DNA from: Dipteris shenzhenensis
Lineage: Eukaryota > Polypodiophyta > Polypodiopsida > Gleicheniales
DNA length: 64,000 bases
NCBI GenBank assembly: GCA_047967505.1
Contig: CM106540.1
Reading direction: 5' to 3' (one strand)
Part shown: positions 28,968-40,329 of the stretch, one piece after another
Position numbering within the stretch: position 1 is the stretch's first letter
Layout of the letters: every line of letters begins with the position of its first letter
Translations under genes and position numbers: made by a program
The notes under the pieces: generated by a model
What the model saw: the letters and a program-made list of their open reading frames with translations, nothing else
What the model was told of the DNA's origin: nothing
The model's database searches: none

Positions 28968-31200
28968 TTGCATATACTCTTGTGAGGGAATATATAGTGT
29001 AGAAGGGACCTAAGATGTAGCATGGTAATCATTTATAACATCTTGTCGACTATGAGAGATCCATAGCACTGCGAAAGCATTGTAAAAGCTTACAAGCAAG
29101 CTTCTCACTAAGGTGATTATGATGAGTATATGTTAGAATGGCTATTTCAAATAGCCACATAACGGTCATGATCTTGAAAAGTTGGGGTTATCTTGTGCCC
29201 TCTCATCCTTTTCTAAAATACATCTTATGGCCTTTATAACCTTTAAATTATGGTTATGAGAGCTCTTAGAATAGTGGAAAAATATATATGGCCCCCTTTA
29301 TAACATTATATATATGGAAGTATGTGAGCTCTTAGAATAATGGAAGTATATATATAACCAAGGCGAGCATGCATGGACTTGATGCATATTGAACTATAGG
29401 ATCTTATTTTCTGCAATTAGGCAAAGATTTAAATGGTTTAGTTTTTCTACATTTTCTATGAAGAAGCAGAATGGGCTTTATAGATCAAATATTTGACTCT
29501 AATAGAGCTTTATTCATGTCTTGAGAGGGATGTGAACCTTAGCTTAGCATTGATAAATGGAAAAGGCCATCATTTCTCATTTATTTATCATGAGTCGGTA
29601 ACTTAAAATACGAAGTGAAGTTCCATGGGTAATATTTTACCCTTAGGATGGTCTTGGTTTACACTTTACACTTTATGCTTTGATATTTTACACTTTACAC
29701 TTTATACTTTGATAAATGGAAAAGGCCATCATTTCTCATTTATTTGTCATGAGTCGGTAACTTGAAATGCGAAGTAAAGTGCCATGGGTAATATTTTACC
29801 CTTAGGAAGATCTTGGGTTATGTTCCATTTGGTTTTTTCAGTACAATTTCTTTATTTAATATTTAGAAAATTTTCCTTCTAGAGAATGGTGGACTAAGTT
29901 CCCTTCTACCATTAAAAACTTGGGTTATCCTTACATAAGACTAGAAGAACTTACCTTGAAAATCACTTGGAAAGTGAATTTAACTATTTTACAATATTGA
30001 TTTTTTCACACTCTTGAGTGTTATATAGAAAAACTACATGATCATTAGTATTGATATATTTGATGGCTCTTACCTATAAAGTTATTCCCTATGATGAGAT
30101 TGGTTACGCCCTCTTATCTTGTTAATAAATGGATAGAGATGGAATTGTTTGACAATAGAATTGCATAAGCACTTATTGAAACAATGTGTTATGCTTAGGA
30201 GGATCTTGGGCCATCGGCTTTTTGGAAATTTAGTCTAGATGGAAATTTGATTTCAACCATTTTCCTATAGAATCGCATGTTTGTTACTACTATATGGGAT
30301 AAGGCTATAAGGGGCTCATTCTTACTTCTTGACTTTCATAGACATTAGATTAGCTTGGGTAATGGTGATAGATGGCAGCTCTCACTTCAGGAGTATTTCT
30401 TCAACTTCGGACTTCGGGAGTATTTCTTCACCCTCACTTTACTAAACACTTCACTTGTTATATTCTACCTTTCTACTTACAACTTACTAGAATTTTGACA
30501 TTTTTGGCCCAACCTAAGTTTTATAAGAATGCTAAGATTTGATGCTAATCTAGATAAGAGTGACATGGATAACAATTGTGTGCCGACATTGAAGCCTGGG
30601 TTCCACAGCAAAAATGTATTGTTCTAACCTTCATTTTTGTTGTAATGGCGCTAGGTGAGTCGGCATACCTCTCCATCAGATTTGCACTGAAAAATCTAAG
30701 GCATGAAGATATGGTGTTGGTAACTTCAAGGCGTACTCTACAACGGATTATCTCCAAGTACTGATAAATAAGTTTAGACATTCTATTGGAGACTAGCCAT
30801 CAATATTGTTGAAATGTTTGCAATGTACTGACATAAATGTGAATACAAAAATCGACTCCCACTTTGATATTTTGTGAGAAGGAATGGTATGATATAGATT
30901 ATTCTCACTTATATAGTATTAAGAGGTTGGTTACTAATGGACTACTCTCACTAGGTGTTTGAAAAGGGCAATAGTGGATGTTTGCAATTGGTTTATTTTG
31001 ACATTGGAAACTGGTCCAGTAGTCTAGTAGGATAGATTGTTTGATAGGACGAACACACACTAGTAGGTCTATTGTAAGATAAGAAGATCTTACGACTAAT
31101 GGCTATACTTGGGTCGACTGATTTAAGTTTCAGGCCTGATTGTGGCACAGGGACCATGGAACCAACCCCTTCCCTTGGTTGCTAGGCCGTGATGCTTGGA
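28968..31200. other. Gene-free region with a 159-base duplication
   Basis: A segment beginning GATAAATGGAAAAGGCCATC is repeated at 29552 and 29711 with about 10 differences per copy. TTTACACTTTACACTTTATG-type repeats (29656-29710) separate the copies. No protein similarity was seen elsewhere. The 78-codon minus frame at 30545-30781 is unsupported. Confidence 0.5.
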
Positions 31201-31864
31201 CCAACATCAAGTTATTGGACGCATCCATTGCCCATGATATAGAAAGTCTACGAGAAGATGTAGTTCCTCTTTACATATTTGATATTCACAATAAGTCTCC
31301 ATATAGTAGAGATAATCTAGCTAAAAGATCGAAGTGTTAATTCTCATAAGAAGATTGTTTTTTCGATACTTGAGATTGATACCCTCGATCAACTGGTCGA
31401 GCGTCTTGCACTTGATACACTCTACAAATGTCCCCGACCTACTGGTCTAAGCACTCTTCCATGACTTGGAAATTTGGCCACCCTCCACCAACTAGTTAGA
31501 GAGGATTGATACTTTTACTTACTTTTCACTTGGACCAACATCAAATTCTACGACGCATCCATTGCCCTTGATATGGAAGGTCTACCAGAAATGCAATTCC
31601 TCTTCACATATTTGATATTCACAAATAGTCTCCATATAGTAGAGATAATCCATCTAAAATCTCAAAGTATTAATTCTCATAAGAAGCATGTTCTTTTGAT
31701 ACTTGGGATTGATACCCTCGACCAACTGGTCGAGCATCTCACTTATGAATGCCCCCGACCTACTGGTCTAAGGACTATTCCATGACTATGAAAACTTGGT
31801 CACCCTCCACCGACTAGTCGGAGAGGATTGATACTTTTACGTACTTTTTGTTTACAGATCTAAA
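31201..31864. repeat. 332-base tandem duplication with palindromes
   Basis: CCAACATCAA begins the unit at 31201 and 31533. The second unit ends near 31864. Copies are diverged and contain TCGACCA-AC-TGGTCGA (in unit 1 with one change) and CCGACTAGTCGG, a perfect 12-base palindrome in unit 2 that is degraded in unit 1. Similar GACTAGTC elements occur in the LTRs at 36.2 and 39.4 kb. Confidence 0.7.
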
Positions 31865-34011
31865 TCCCCTACATAGGGTAATCGATAGTAAATTGCATAC
31901 ACACACACACACACATGCACACACACATCCCTTTGGGGACCCTTGTGTGCTTCAGGCTTGTCAACAAACTGTTGGCCCATGAAGATAGGAAATCATATTG
32001 AAATCTTTCATAAAGAATATGATGTTCCACTTATGCATAGGCTCAGTCCCGTGGAGGTTATTGCATCCTCTAGAACTTGACAATGCTTTTTATTATTGAA
32101 CATGGATATATTATAATGGAAATATTGGAGGAACATAGCCAAGTTATTGTTTATTTATTATTATGAACTTTACCCATTAGCAGAGGGAAGTTATAGGGCT
32201 GATTAAGCTTTAAAACACCAATTAAGATAGAGAGTTATTGCCAATGGGGAGTACTCCTACCCCTACTAATGGCATTGAAATTAGAGATTTAGAGAATCTC
32301 CATGACACCACCAAGAAATTATAGAAGTACGAGAAGAGTATTAAATAATTGGTACTTCGGGGTGGAGAAGGTCCCTTTCTTTTGCCTCGGGAACCTATTC
32401 ATTATCCATACTACACAAATTGAAGTAGAACAAGAGCTCAAACCGTAAGGAGCTGGATTGAACCTGGCGCTATAGCCCGTGAAGATAAGGGGATTGGCAT
32501 CGTTGAGCAACTCGATTACCCTTCAAGTGATTGTTATGCTACGCTATCTGACTATGTGTTATGCTACGCTATCTGACTATGTGAAGGCAGTATCACAAGT
32601 GAGAGGTAAGTGTACTCCTCCCACATAGTTACGACTTTCCAATTCACAACAAAGGGATTTTACTACGTAGCTTCAGGCAGTGTTAGATTGCTACATTGGA
32701 ACTTTACGCTACGCTCATTGGATGACCTTGACGAGTCATCTCTATGTATGACTCTCGGCTCAGGACTACCCACTTACTCGCCTATTGGAATGAAAGTCTG
32801 TGGAGAGGGCCATAGTCCTAGGTTTCCAAAAGGAATCAGTAGGAGCTCCTGAGGAGCAAGGCACTGTCAGATCTCCATATAGCAAGAGCGCAATTGCCCA
32901 TCTATAGTGACGAAGTGATCGTGAAGACTTACAAGCGTTTCTAGAGATAACTGGAGTATAATGTTGCACTACCGAGCTAGATTGCCTTTGTGGAGGGTCC
33001 TTTACGTGTGCAGAGCAACAGCAACTCGTTTGCAGAGCAGCCGCATTAAGTTACGAGACAGATTTCTAAATTGAGTGCTATTCTCCATTTTTTTAATGCA
33101 TGAGGGTACTGTCGCCGCCGCTAAAGCTATGGCCTTCAAAAACTAGATGAAGCTATGAATATACTAGGTGATCAGAGATCATGAAGCTATGAATATATTA
33201 GGCGAAATCTATTTTATTGTCGACGCTTTTCTGCCGTGGTCATGTTGTGATCAGAGCTATGAATAAAAACGACTATCATACGAATATGAATAGATCTGCA
33301 TATGAATGATCTCTGTTTATTCACAGCAGAGCGTAGTTTCAAAAACGCTAAGAATGCTTTGCAATAATCTCTGAATAGGAACAACTATCAGCGTTCGTGG
33401 CTCTGGGATGAGAAAAAATGTCATAGCCATATATATGAGACTTGCTAGAGATAGTCGTATTCTCTGTCCCTGGAGCCCAAATGGTTCTAGAGCATTATAT
33501 TAGGCTAGAGAGAGTTGCCCATCTCTAGTGTATTCACCCACTGATGTACGCTCTCGCAGTTGCTGTGCACTTACAGCCCAGCTCTAGAGCTTAGAACAGC
33601 TGAGATGCCATGCTAGGCACGCAATTGATTTGGAGAGAGACCTCGAACACTATGCTAATAGGCATGCATACAAGCTTTGGGTGCCCATGATTAGAGAACC
33701 TTCAAGTGAGTAATGCTTGCTCTTAAAATTTTGCTACAAAGCTTGGACTCCCGAGGCTGATTGAAATTCATCGTGTTAGTGAGTACAACAGACTTGGCCC
33801 TTGTACACTGTCTCTACACCTCATGAGACTTGGCCCTTGTACACTGTCTCTGTACCTCATGGGGCTTTATATTTACTTTCAGTTGTTTACATTTCTATAA
33901 TTTGGCTCACTATACTACTTTTGTCTTATGTACGAAGGCATAGAGATCTTTACAGATTGTAGTCTAACATAGATTGAGTGGATTAATTGCTCATGGGGTT
34001 TTCTATGTGAG
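31865..34011. other. Gene-free region with short duplications
   Basis: A CA microsatellite lies at about 31899-31927. An exact 25-base tandem duplication lies at 32533-32582, and a 36-base tandem duplication at 33791-33862 (GACTTGGCCCTTGTACACTG). Otherwise no coding or RNA gene was recognised. Confidence 0.5.
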
Positions 34012-34359
34012 GTGGCAAGAGCATACATACCTGCAAGCATAAAAAATTGTGGGATCTCCATCTGCGAGTTTAGAATATATGGCGAAGAGGACTACTCGGA
34101 TCTTACCAGGACTCAATTGGACATAGATGCTCTTGTTGAGAAACATCAAGACGTAGATATGGATTGCTATATTGATCTACGAGGGGACTCTACTTTTGCC
34201 TTTATGATGATCATCTATGAGCTACAGGATCATTACCAGTTTACACTTGTACTACTAGAAGATTCAAGAAATGGCATCAGAACATTCGGTTTGTTGCTCT
34301 TAAGGAGCTTGGGGTCCAACTTAACCCTTCATTGCATTGATTGTATATATTTTTCATGA
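34012..34359 (+). CDS. Conserved unidentified ORF Y, copy 2
   Basis: A 115-codon frame containing CEFRIYGEEDYSDLTRTQLD, IDALVEKHQDVDMDCYIDLR, GDSTFAFMMI, YELQDHYQFTLVLLED and FGLLLL. Relative to copy 1 it lacks about 28 bases after TTTGCCTT and is frameshifted near its end (FGWLALKELG becomes FGLLLLRSLG). Repeat X begins immediately after it, the reverse of the order at 28 kb. Damage relative to copy 1 suggests this copy is not functional. Confidence 0.45.
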   Translation: MARAYIPASIKNCGISICEFRIYGEEDYSDLTRTQLDIDALVEKHQDVDMDCYIDLRGDSTFAFMMIIYELQDHYQFTLVLLEDSRNGIRTFGLLLLRSLGSNLTLHCIDCIYFS

Positions 34360-34755
34360 AGTTTTTGTTTACCTCTTTTTTTTCCTCTTTTATTTTTTGT
34401 GTAGATTTTTAGTCTTTAGAACAACAAAAATCTACATTTGTATGATTGGACATATTCTAGTCTTACAAAGGTATATATAAGCTTGATGATGTCATTAGTT
34501 GTGACCTAATTTTGATATTGAGTTAGCCAATCTTTGTTGAAACATTTTTTAGGTGAAGTGATTAGGATCTAATGCTTGTCAATTGGAGGAGGTAAATAAT
34601 GGCTATGATCATTTTTTTGAATGTGATAAATAATATACTAGACAAAAGTTGAGGATGCAATTGATGCACATCCTAGAGGAATCGACCCAACATGATGTTG
34701 GGATTGATTATTTGACAATGGGAAAAATGTGTCTTTTTTGGGGGTAACGCACTTG
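34352..34755 (+). repeat. Repeat X, copy 2
   Basis: Matches 28125-28520 almost end to end, including AATGGCTATGATCATTT and the inverted CCAACATGATGTTGG. It keeps the full satellite-like piece CTTTAGAACAACAAAAATCT... CTTACAAAGGTATAT (34414-34474). Confidence 0.75.
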
Positions 34756-35343
34756 CTAGATCTCAACTTAAACACACTGACTTTGTTTCTCAAAATGTTT
34801 CTGTTAAGGTTAGTGTGTTGAAGTTGGATCCCTAGCCAAAATCTTGTCAATGGAAAGAAACTTTGTAACTATATGTCATTTTTGTAGTCCTCTTGGAGCC
34901 GCGGTAAAATTCTTCTTCCTCTACTGTCTTAGCCACCATCCCTTTAATGGAATAAACAGTGTAGAAATAGTTGGTTGGCTCCCTTCGAAGAAGCCTCTTT
35001 TTAGTTGGAAGCCTCTACTGGCTCTTGGCATGATCGGGATCCTGAGCCAGTGACACGACAGCTCAGGTAGAGGAGAGATGCTCAGATCACATGTGGTGAC
35101 ATCCCATCCATGTTCAGGGGGGTACACGACCGACCGGAGTGATTGTTTCCCTTGTTAGATGGAGGATTAGGGCTCGTAGGCATCATAGAGCCACAGCCAC
35201 TGGGGGACAGTAGCATTCTATATCAGATTTCATGACATCGCTCCCTCACCCTTGACGGGGGAGTTGAGAGACCACAATGATATTGAGGATGTACATATTG
35301 CTTTTCTTTGTATCTGGTCATGTAGTAATATGCATTTCTTGCT
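34756..35343. other. Unassigned sequence
   Basis: No family was recognised. A 69-codon frame at 34844-35053 and GC-richer DNA at 35040-35280 could be transposon-derived, but nothing supports a specific call. Confidence 0.35.
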
Positions 35344-35527
35344 TTATATGGGAGTGGATGCTCGGTTAGTAGCGCCAGTCTACCAGCAACTGACAGTTGT
35401 ATCGAGTTTTACATAGTCTTATAGACCCATTGGTCTTATATGGGAGTGGATGCTCGGTTAGTAGCGCCAGTCTACCAGCAACTGACAGTTGTATCGAGTT
35501 TTACATAGTCTTATAGACCCATTGGTC
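35344..35527. repeat. 92-base tandem duplication, identical copies
   Basis: TTATATGGGAGTGGATGCTC and the following sequence to CCCATTGGTC occur at 35344-35435 and 35436-35527 with no differences seen. This is a very recent duplication. Confidence 0.9.
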
Positions 35528-35897
35528 TTCTGAAGACTTTACTAAACTTTCTTTCTTTCCTTGTGCTATAAGTTAAATGATGCCCTTCTTTCTAGTATTT
35601 TAGAGAAGAAAGAATTCCATTAGTTTTATCAAGTTCTTTTGTATGATGGGATAGTTTTAGATTTTGATTATAATAGAATGTGTGAATTGTAATGAGCATG
35701 TAAGGATTTCTTCCTAGAAATAGTGCAAAATATATTACCTTTGTTAAGTGGCAACAATATTCTTACAAACTTGCTACCCTTTATGAGGGCTCTATTGACT
35801 TAAAAATGAAATCTCTAGTTTATAAAGGTCTAAATTTTGAAGCTCAAAGTTCAAATCTCCTTGAACTAATACCCTTGCAAACTTGTCAAAAAGTCAC
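35528..35897. other. AT-rich spacer
   Basis: No gene or repeat was recognised. GTCAC at 35893-35897 stands directly before the LTR that begins at 35898, but it is not matched at the far end of the element. Confidence 0.4.
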
Positions 35898-36263
35898 TGT
35901 TAAATTACACGGCGCAGCGGAACAGAAACTGAACAAAGAATAGAGAGTACACAGCAAATTGGAGAGGAACTAAATTTTCCTTCAATACTGATGTAGTACA
36001 AATGATGGCTCCGTCCATCCGTGCGCTTCCACAGTGGAGCTTAGATGGTGATCTAGACAGATACTAGGTGAAGAGCTACTAGCTGGAAGATCTGATCTGA
36101 TCTAAACTGATCTTATACAATGGACTGGGGAGGTCGCCTCTTTATAGCTATGAGAGCGGTAGTTGGATCAACATAGTCGATGGAACCAACCAGTCAACCT
36201 AGTCGGTGGAGCCGACTAGTCAACCTAGTCGGTGGAACTGACTAGTCATCCACGGAATATTCA
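35898..36263 (-). repeat. 3' LTR (minus strand)
   Basis: Plus strand starts TGTTAAATTACACGG and ends GGAATATTCA. It contains two tandem AGTCGGTGGA-type units where the other LTR has three. A minus-strand TATA-like CTATAAAG lies near 36150. Confidence 0.85.
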
Positions 36264-36309
36264 AGGAATATTCGAAGATGACCCTGAAGCTGATCCTTCC
36301 CGAGATATT

Positions 36310-36560
36310 ACCTTCCAAACCCACTTGGTGTCAATAACCTTTCTGTTAGGTTGTCAATCTACCAACTCCCAAGTTTCATTCTTCATGATGCTGTCATATT
36401 CTACTTGCATAGCGTTTTTCCAATCTCAGTCTGCAAGTGCTTCCTCCAAACTCGCAGGCTCCTTTACTTCTGCAATAATCTCAACCATCAAGGCCATATT
36501 GACTATGTGAGCAGAAGCTCTCCTTTGCTCCTCGATTCTCTGAGACCGCCTTGGTCCATC
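36310..36560 (-). pseudogene. Reverse transcriptase stub
   Basis: Minus strand: MVEIIAEVKEPASLEEAL, NAMQVEYDSIMKNETWELVD and RKVIDTKWVWK, the conserved start of copia RT. Right after WVWK the sequence switches to non-coding DNA next to the LTR, so all catalytic RT motifs and RNase H have been deleted. One in-frame stop lies near 36355. Confidence 0.8.
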
Positions 36561-36740
36561 TGCATGCTGCTCAACAAACATAGGCATCTGGTTATCATGG
36601 TCATAGAGCTTCCTTACCCATTACGGAAATGGCTTTTTCGGTGGTGTAGCAACAGGTTGGTGACTTATACCTTCATTATCTGATATTTCCTCCTCCTTTA
36701 TAGCTCCTGGGACAGGTCCATAGTGAATTACCTCTTCGCT

Positions 36741-37522
36741 TTATGATAAAGTGGAAGAGCTCTTCTCTGCCTGCACTGCATGTGGCTGCTCCCTGAACAC
36801 CACATCGCGGCTCGCTATGATCTTCTTTGCCTCTCGGTCATACAACTTATAGGCTTTCTTCTCATCACAATAGCCTAAGAAGATAGATTTGGTGCTTTTT
36901 GGTTGTAGCTTGTTTCTCTCTTTGTCTGGTACATGCACATAGCATTCACACCCAAATGTTCTGAAGTAGGAGATAGATGGCTTCTTACCGCTGTAAGCCT
37001 TATGTGGTGTTTTACTTTAAGTGCCTTTGTATAGCTACAATTAAGGATGTAAACTGCAGTATTGACAGCCTCAGCCCAAAAGTGGTTTGGCAGTCTAACA
37101 CCTTTCAACATACACCTCCCCATCTTCACGGTGGTCTGCATTCGGCATTCAAAAACTGAATTTTGCTGAGGCGTATGTGGTGTCGTTTGTCGCTTGATCC
37201 CTTTGCTCTTGCAAAAATCTCCAAACTCTGCAGAAACAAACTCACCATCACCATCCGATCTGATTTTCTTCACTTTTCTCCTTGTTTCATTTTCAACAAG
37301 ATGTAGCAATTCTTTCAATTTACCAAAAGCTTGAGCTTTTTTGCGAAGAAAGTACACCCACATCTTCCTACTATAGTCGTCGACAATCAATAAAAAATAG
37401 GAAGATCCCCCCAAGGCCTGTGTAGGCATCTTACCGCACAAGTCAACATGCACCAACTCTAGAGGAGCGTTTGCTCTATTCTTGCTTTCTTGTGGGAATG
37501 TCTTTCTCTGTTGCTTGTCCAT
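36741..37522 (-). pseudogene. copia integrase
   Basis: The 215-codon frame (37522-36875) has LELVHVDLCGKMPTQALGGS (first aspartate), YFLLIVDDYSRKMWVYFLRK, KKIRSDGDGEFVSAEFG (second aspartate) and TPHTPQQNSVFECRM, where the family has NGVAERRN. The catalytic glutamate is kept (FEC) but AER has become FEC. Near 36940 a shift moves to the frame of 36938-36741 with KSIFLGYCDEKKAYKLYD. Confidence 0.85.
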
Positions 37523-37525
37523 TAT

Positions 37526-38143
37526 TCAAGCTTCACACGGTTCTTTGATTTCTGCTACTGCAGGTAAGTGAGTAACCATACCTTGCTTTTGCATCTCCTT
37601 CAGCACTGCAAATCCGATGTGGTTGAATCTTTTGTGCCAAAGTCTGCTTGTGCCCACTCCAGCGGTGGCTGTAAGAGCACTTAGCTCATACAGGTTGTTC
37701 CTCCTTACTCCTATGCCAACAAGATTGCTAGCACTATCTAGAAATTTTGCTCCTGTCTTGTTGAACCTCACCTCATGGTCAAGGTCAGTTATGAAAGTAA
37801 CTGATAGCAAATTTCTCTTGATTTGTGGAACATACAGCACATTAGATAGTTTCTTAACATCTCCATTTATGGAAACAAATGAAACTGTACGTGTGCCCTC
37901 AACAGGGCATTTTGCATTATTACCAACCGTCATGGTGATGGGTTCTTGTAGAGGCTGCATGGAACAATATAGACCCTTCTTGCAGGTCATGTGACTGGAG
38001 GCACCACTATCCAACACCCATGAATCAGCGGTTGAAGCTTCTTGAACTGAAGAACACTCTTCCTCAATGGCTAGAAATAGATCCAACTCTGCTTTCACTG
38101 TGTTAGCTGTCTCTTTCCCCTTATTTGTCTTCTTCAGGTGCAA
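37526..38143 (-). pseudogene. copia protease and GAG-pre-integrase
   Basis: A 205-codon open frame: SWVLDSGASSHMTCKKGLYC (protease active site DSGA at residues ~45-48), TMTVGNNAKCPVEGTRTV, LYVPQIKRNLLSVTFITDLD, NNLYELSAL, then RLWHKRFNHIGFAVLKEMQK (GAG-pre-integrase). It ends in a stop where the last CxxC of the HHCC finger should be followed by integrase. Confidence 0.87.
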
Positions 38144-39020
38144 TTCTTTTCATCTGCTTTCTTGATCCGGCAATCTACAATCACATGGCCCTTCTTCTTG
38201 CAGTAGAAGCATTCTCCTTGAAACTTCTTCTTTTTGTCACCACTAGTAGAGGACTCACCTTTGGTGGAGGAACCACCTTTGCCTTTCGTAGTCGCAGAGA
38301 ACGCAGCATCCCCATTGCCGCCTCCATCTCAAGCTTTAAACCTCAAGTACTCCTCCATAAGTAAAGCACAGAACTCCTCAAATGACAATGGTTGGGGTCT
38401 CACCTGAGTGTTAAGCACTGTTACCAGGCCATCAAACCTTGGTGGACATATCCGGAGACACCGCCAAGCTAGCTCTTCGCTAGTCTTTTGTATCCCAGCA
38501 CCAGCCATCTAGTCACGTAAATTTTTGATTCGGGTTATGAATGCCTCCTCTGTCTCTCCTTCATTAAACTTCTTAGCTGCGAGCTGATTCTCCAGGTTCT
38601 GGATCCTTGTCTGATTCCGCGTCTCATACTGACTCTTCAATATGTTCCACGCCACAATTGCCTTAGATGTATGCTGAATCAAGGTCAAAACACTATCAGT
38701 AGTACTTGTAACCAGGGCACACAGAGCATCTGCGTTCCTCCGTTTCAAAGCTCGTAGAAGGTCGGCATTAGGAGGTATCGTACTCCCCGGATTTGCTGGG
38801 TCGGGGGTTCCTTGTGGTTTTGTGTCAGTCCCAGTATTGTCTCCAGAAGCTCATATGAATCTAGAATAGTAGTAATTTAAAACTTCCACAGAGTGTAGTT
38901 CGTACCATCTAGCTTGCCGTCAGTGAAGGCTGGTGGGTGAATCCTCAATGCTTGGATTGTTGGTGCAGCAGCAGCTGTTGAACTCGAGCTGCTTCCTGTT
39001 GAGCCGCTTCCTGTTGCCAT
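38144..39020 (-). pseudogene. copia gag
   Basis: The ATG at 39018-39020 opens MATGSGSTG, a serine/alanine-rich start, IQALRIHPPAFTDGKLDGTN, and YTLWKF, followed by a stop. Capsid sequence continues as NADALCALVTSTTDSVLTLI and TRNQTRIQNLENQLAAKKFN (38748-38509). The CCHC knuckle ECFYCKKKGHVIVDC is at about 38165-38215 in another frame. Several frame breaks. Confidence 0.82.
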
Positions 39021-39082
39021 CACTCCATATGCTGTTGAAGCCCTCGCCTCTCTTCTATTCTTCGATCCTTAGAGCCGTTGGG

Positions 39083-39094
39083 GCTCTGATACCA
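39083..39094 (-). other. Primer-binding site (minus strand)
   Basis: GCTCTGATACCA is the reverse complement of TGGTATCAGAGC and directly abuts the LTR end at 39095. Confidence 0.88.
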
Positions 39095-39494
39095 TGTTAA
39101 ATTACACGTTAAATTACACGGCGCAGCAGAACAGAAACTGAACAAAGAATAGAGAGTACATAGCAAACTGGAGAGGAACAAAATTTTTCTTCACTATTGA
39201 TATAGTACAAATGATGGCTCCGTCCACCTGTGCGCTCCCACAGTGGAGCTTAGATGGTGATCTAGATAGATACTAGGTGAAGAGCTACTAGCTGGAAGAT
39301 CTGATCTAATATGAACTGATCTGATACAATGGACTGGGGAGGTCGCCTCTTTATAGCTATGAGGGTGGTAGTCGGATTAATGTAATCGATGGAACCAACC
39401 AGTCAACCTAGTCGGTGGAGCCGACTAGCTAGGTTGGTGGAGCCGACTAGTCAACCTAGTCGGTGGAACCGACTAGTCATCCATGGAATATTCA
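39095..39494 (-). repeat. 5' LTR (minus strand)
   Basis: As 35898-36263 with two changes of structure. The first 14 bases (TGTTAAATTACACG) are partly duplicated at 39095-39121. An extra GTCGGTGGAGCCGACTAG-like unit lies near 39425. Confidence 0.85.
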
Positions 39495-40275
39495 GGGAAT
39501 ATTTCCTATACTATCGCCTCGGGGGCTCAGGGTCAGTGGCTGTTCCCGCCCCTTGGGACCCCCTCACCCTTGCTGGGGCCTGTGGGGTCCCTGGCACTAG
39601 AGGCTCACTAATGATAGAACTTAATTCTCTTTTGAACGCATTGGCGATATGCAAGAAGTTAGTGATGATGGCGCCCTGCGCGTCTTGGACTGCTTTCTCT
39701 CATTTTCTTGGACTCAGTCATTGCTTTCTCTCATTTTCTTTCTTTTTACCGCCAAGAAGAAGGCTTTCGATGGGCAATCGCCCATGGCCAGCCACATTTG
39801 CTTGCTTCATAACTTGGCTATCTCTGCCTTCTCCCGCTCGTAATCCTACATGGCCACCTCCCAGTCAACTAGGGTCGTGACCAAGAAGTGATCATTTGGT
39901 GCTTGCGTCAGGGCCAGCCAAAGAGCTTTAATGGTGGATGTGGGCAGGGTCTCCCTTCTATCCTTCCCTAGTCTCCTTCTTGCACAAATGTCATCCCTCG
40001 CTTGTATGACTACCCAACGAATTGTTGAGTCCCAGCTTTGGATTGGGTCCCCCAGATCCTCTAGTCACGCAGTCCATGCTTCCCTAATTCTTCTACAAAA
40101 GGATTTGGATTGCATAAATTTTTATTTGGCCTGCCTGTGGTAGCCTTAGCAACGTTTGAAATTGGGCAAAGGAGAAATTAGGCATTTTTAGAATTTTTGG
40201 AAGTGCATTTTTCCTATTTGACATACTTGGCTTCTCTTCATTAGCTCCATATGGACTTGAATGCGGACTTTAAAG

Positions 40276-40329
<54 letters not shown>

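Larger units (their letters stand above)
35898..39494 (-). mobile_element. Ty1/copia element lacking RT and RNase H
   Basis: Minus-strand element with LTRs at 35898-36263 and about 39095-39494, a primer-binding site and gag, protease and integrase, but only the first ~50 codons of reverse transcriptase before the 3' LTR. Gag and protease motifs resemble those of the copia element at 9-14.7 kb (KLDGTNYTLWKF). Without RT/RNase H it would depend on another element to copy it. A matching target duplication was not found. Confidence 0.88.

Noticed and set aside
32319-32960. Possible organelle-derived insertion (GC-richer text without repeats)
   Set aside because: No recognisable plastid or mitochondrial gene, rRNA or tRNA could be identified by reading.
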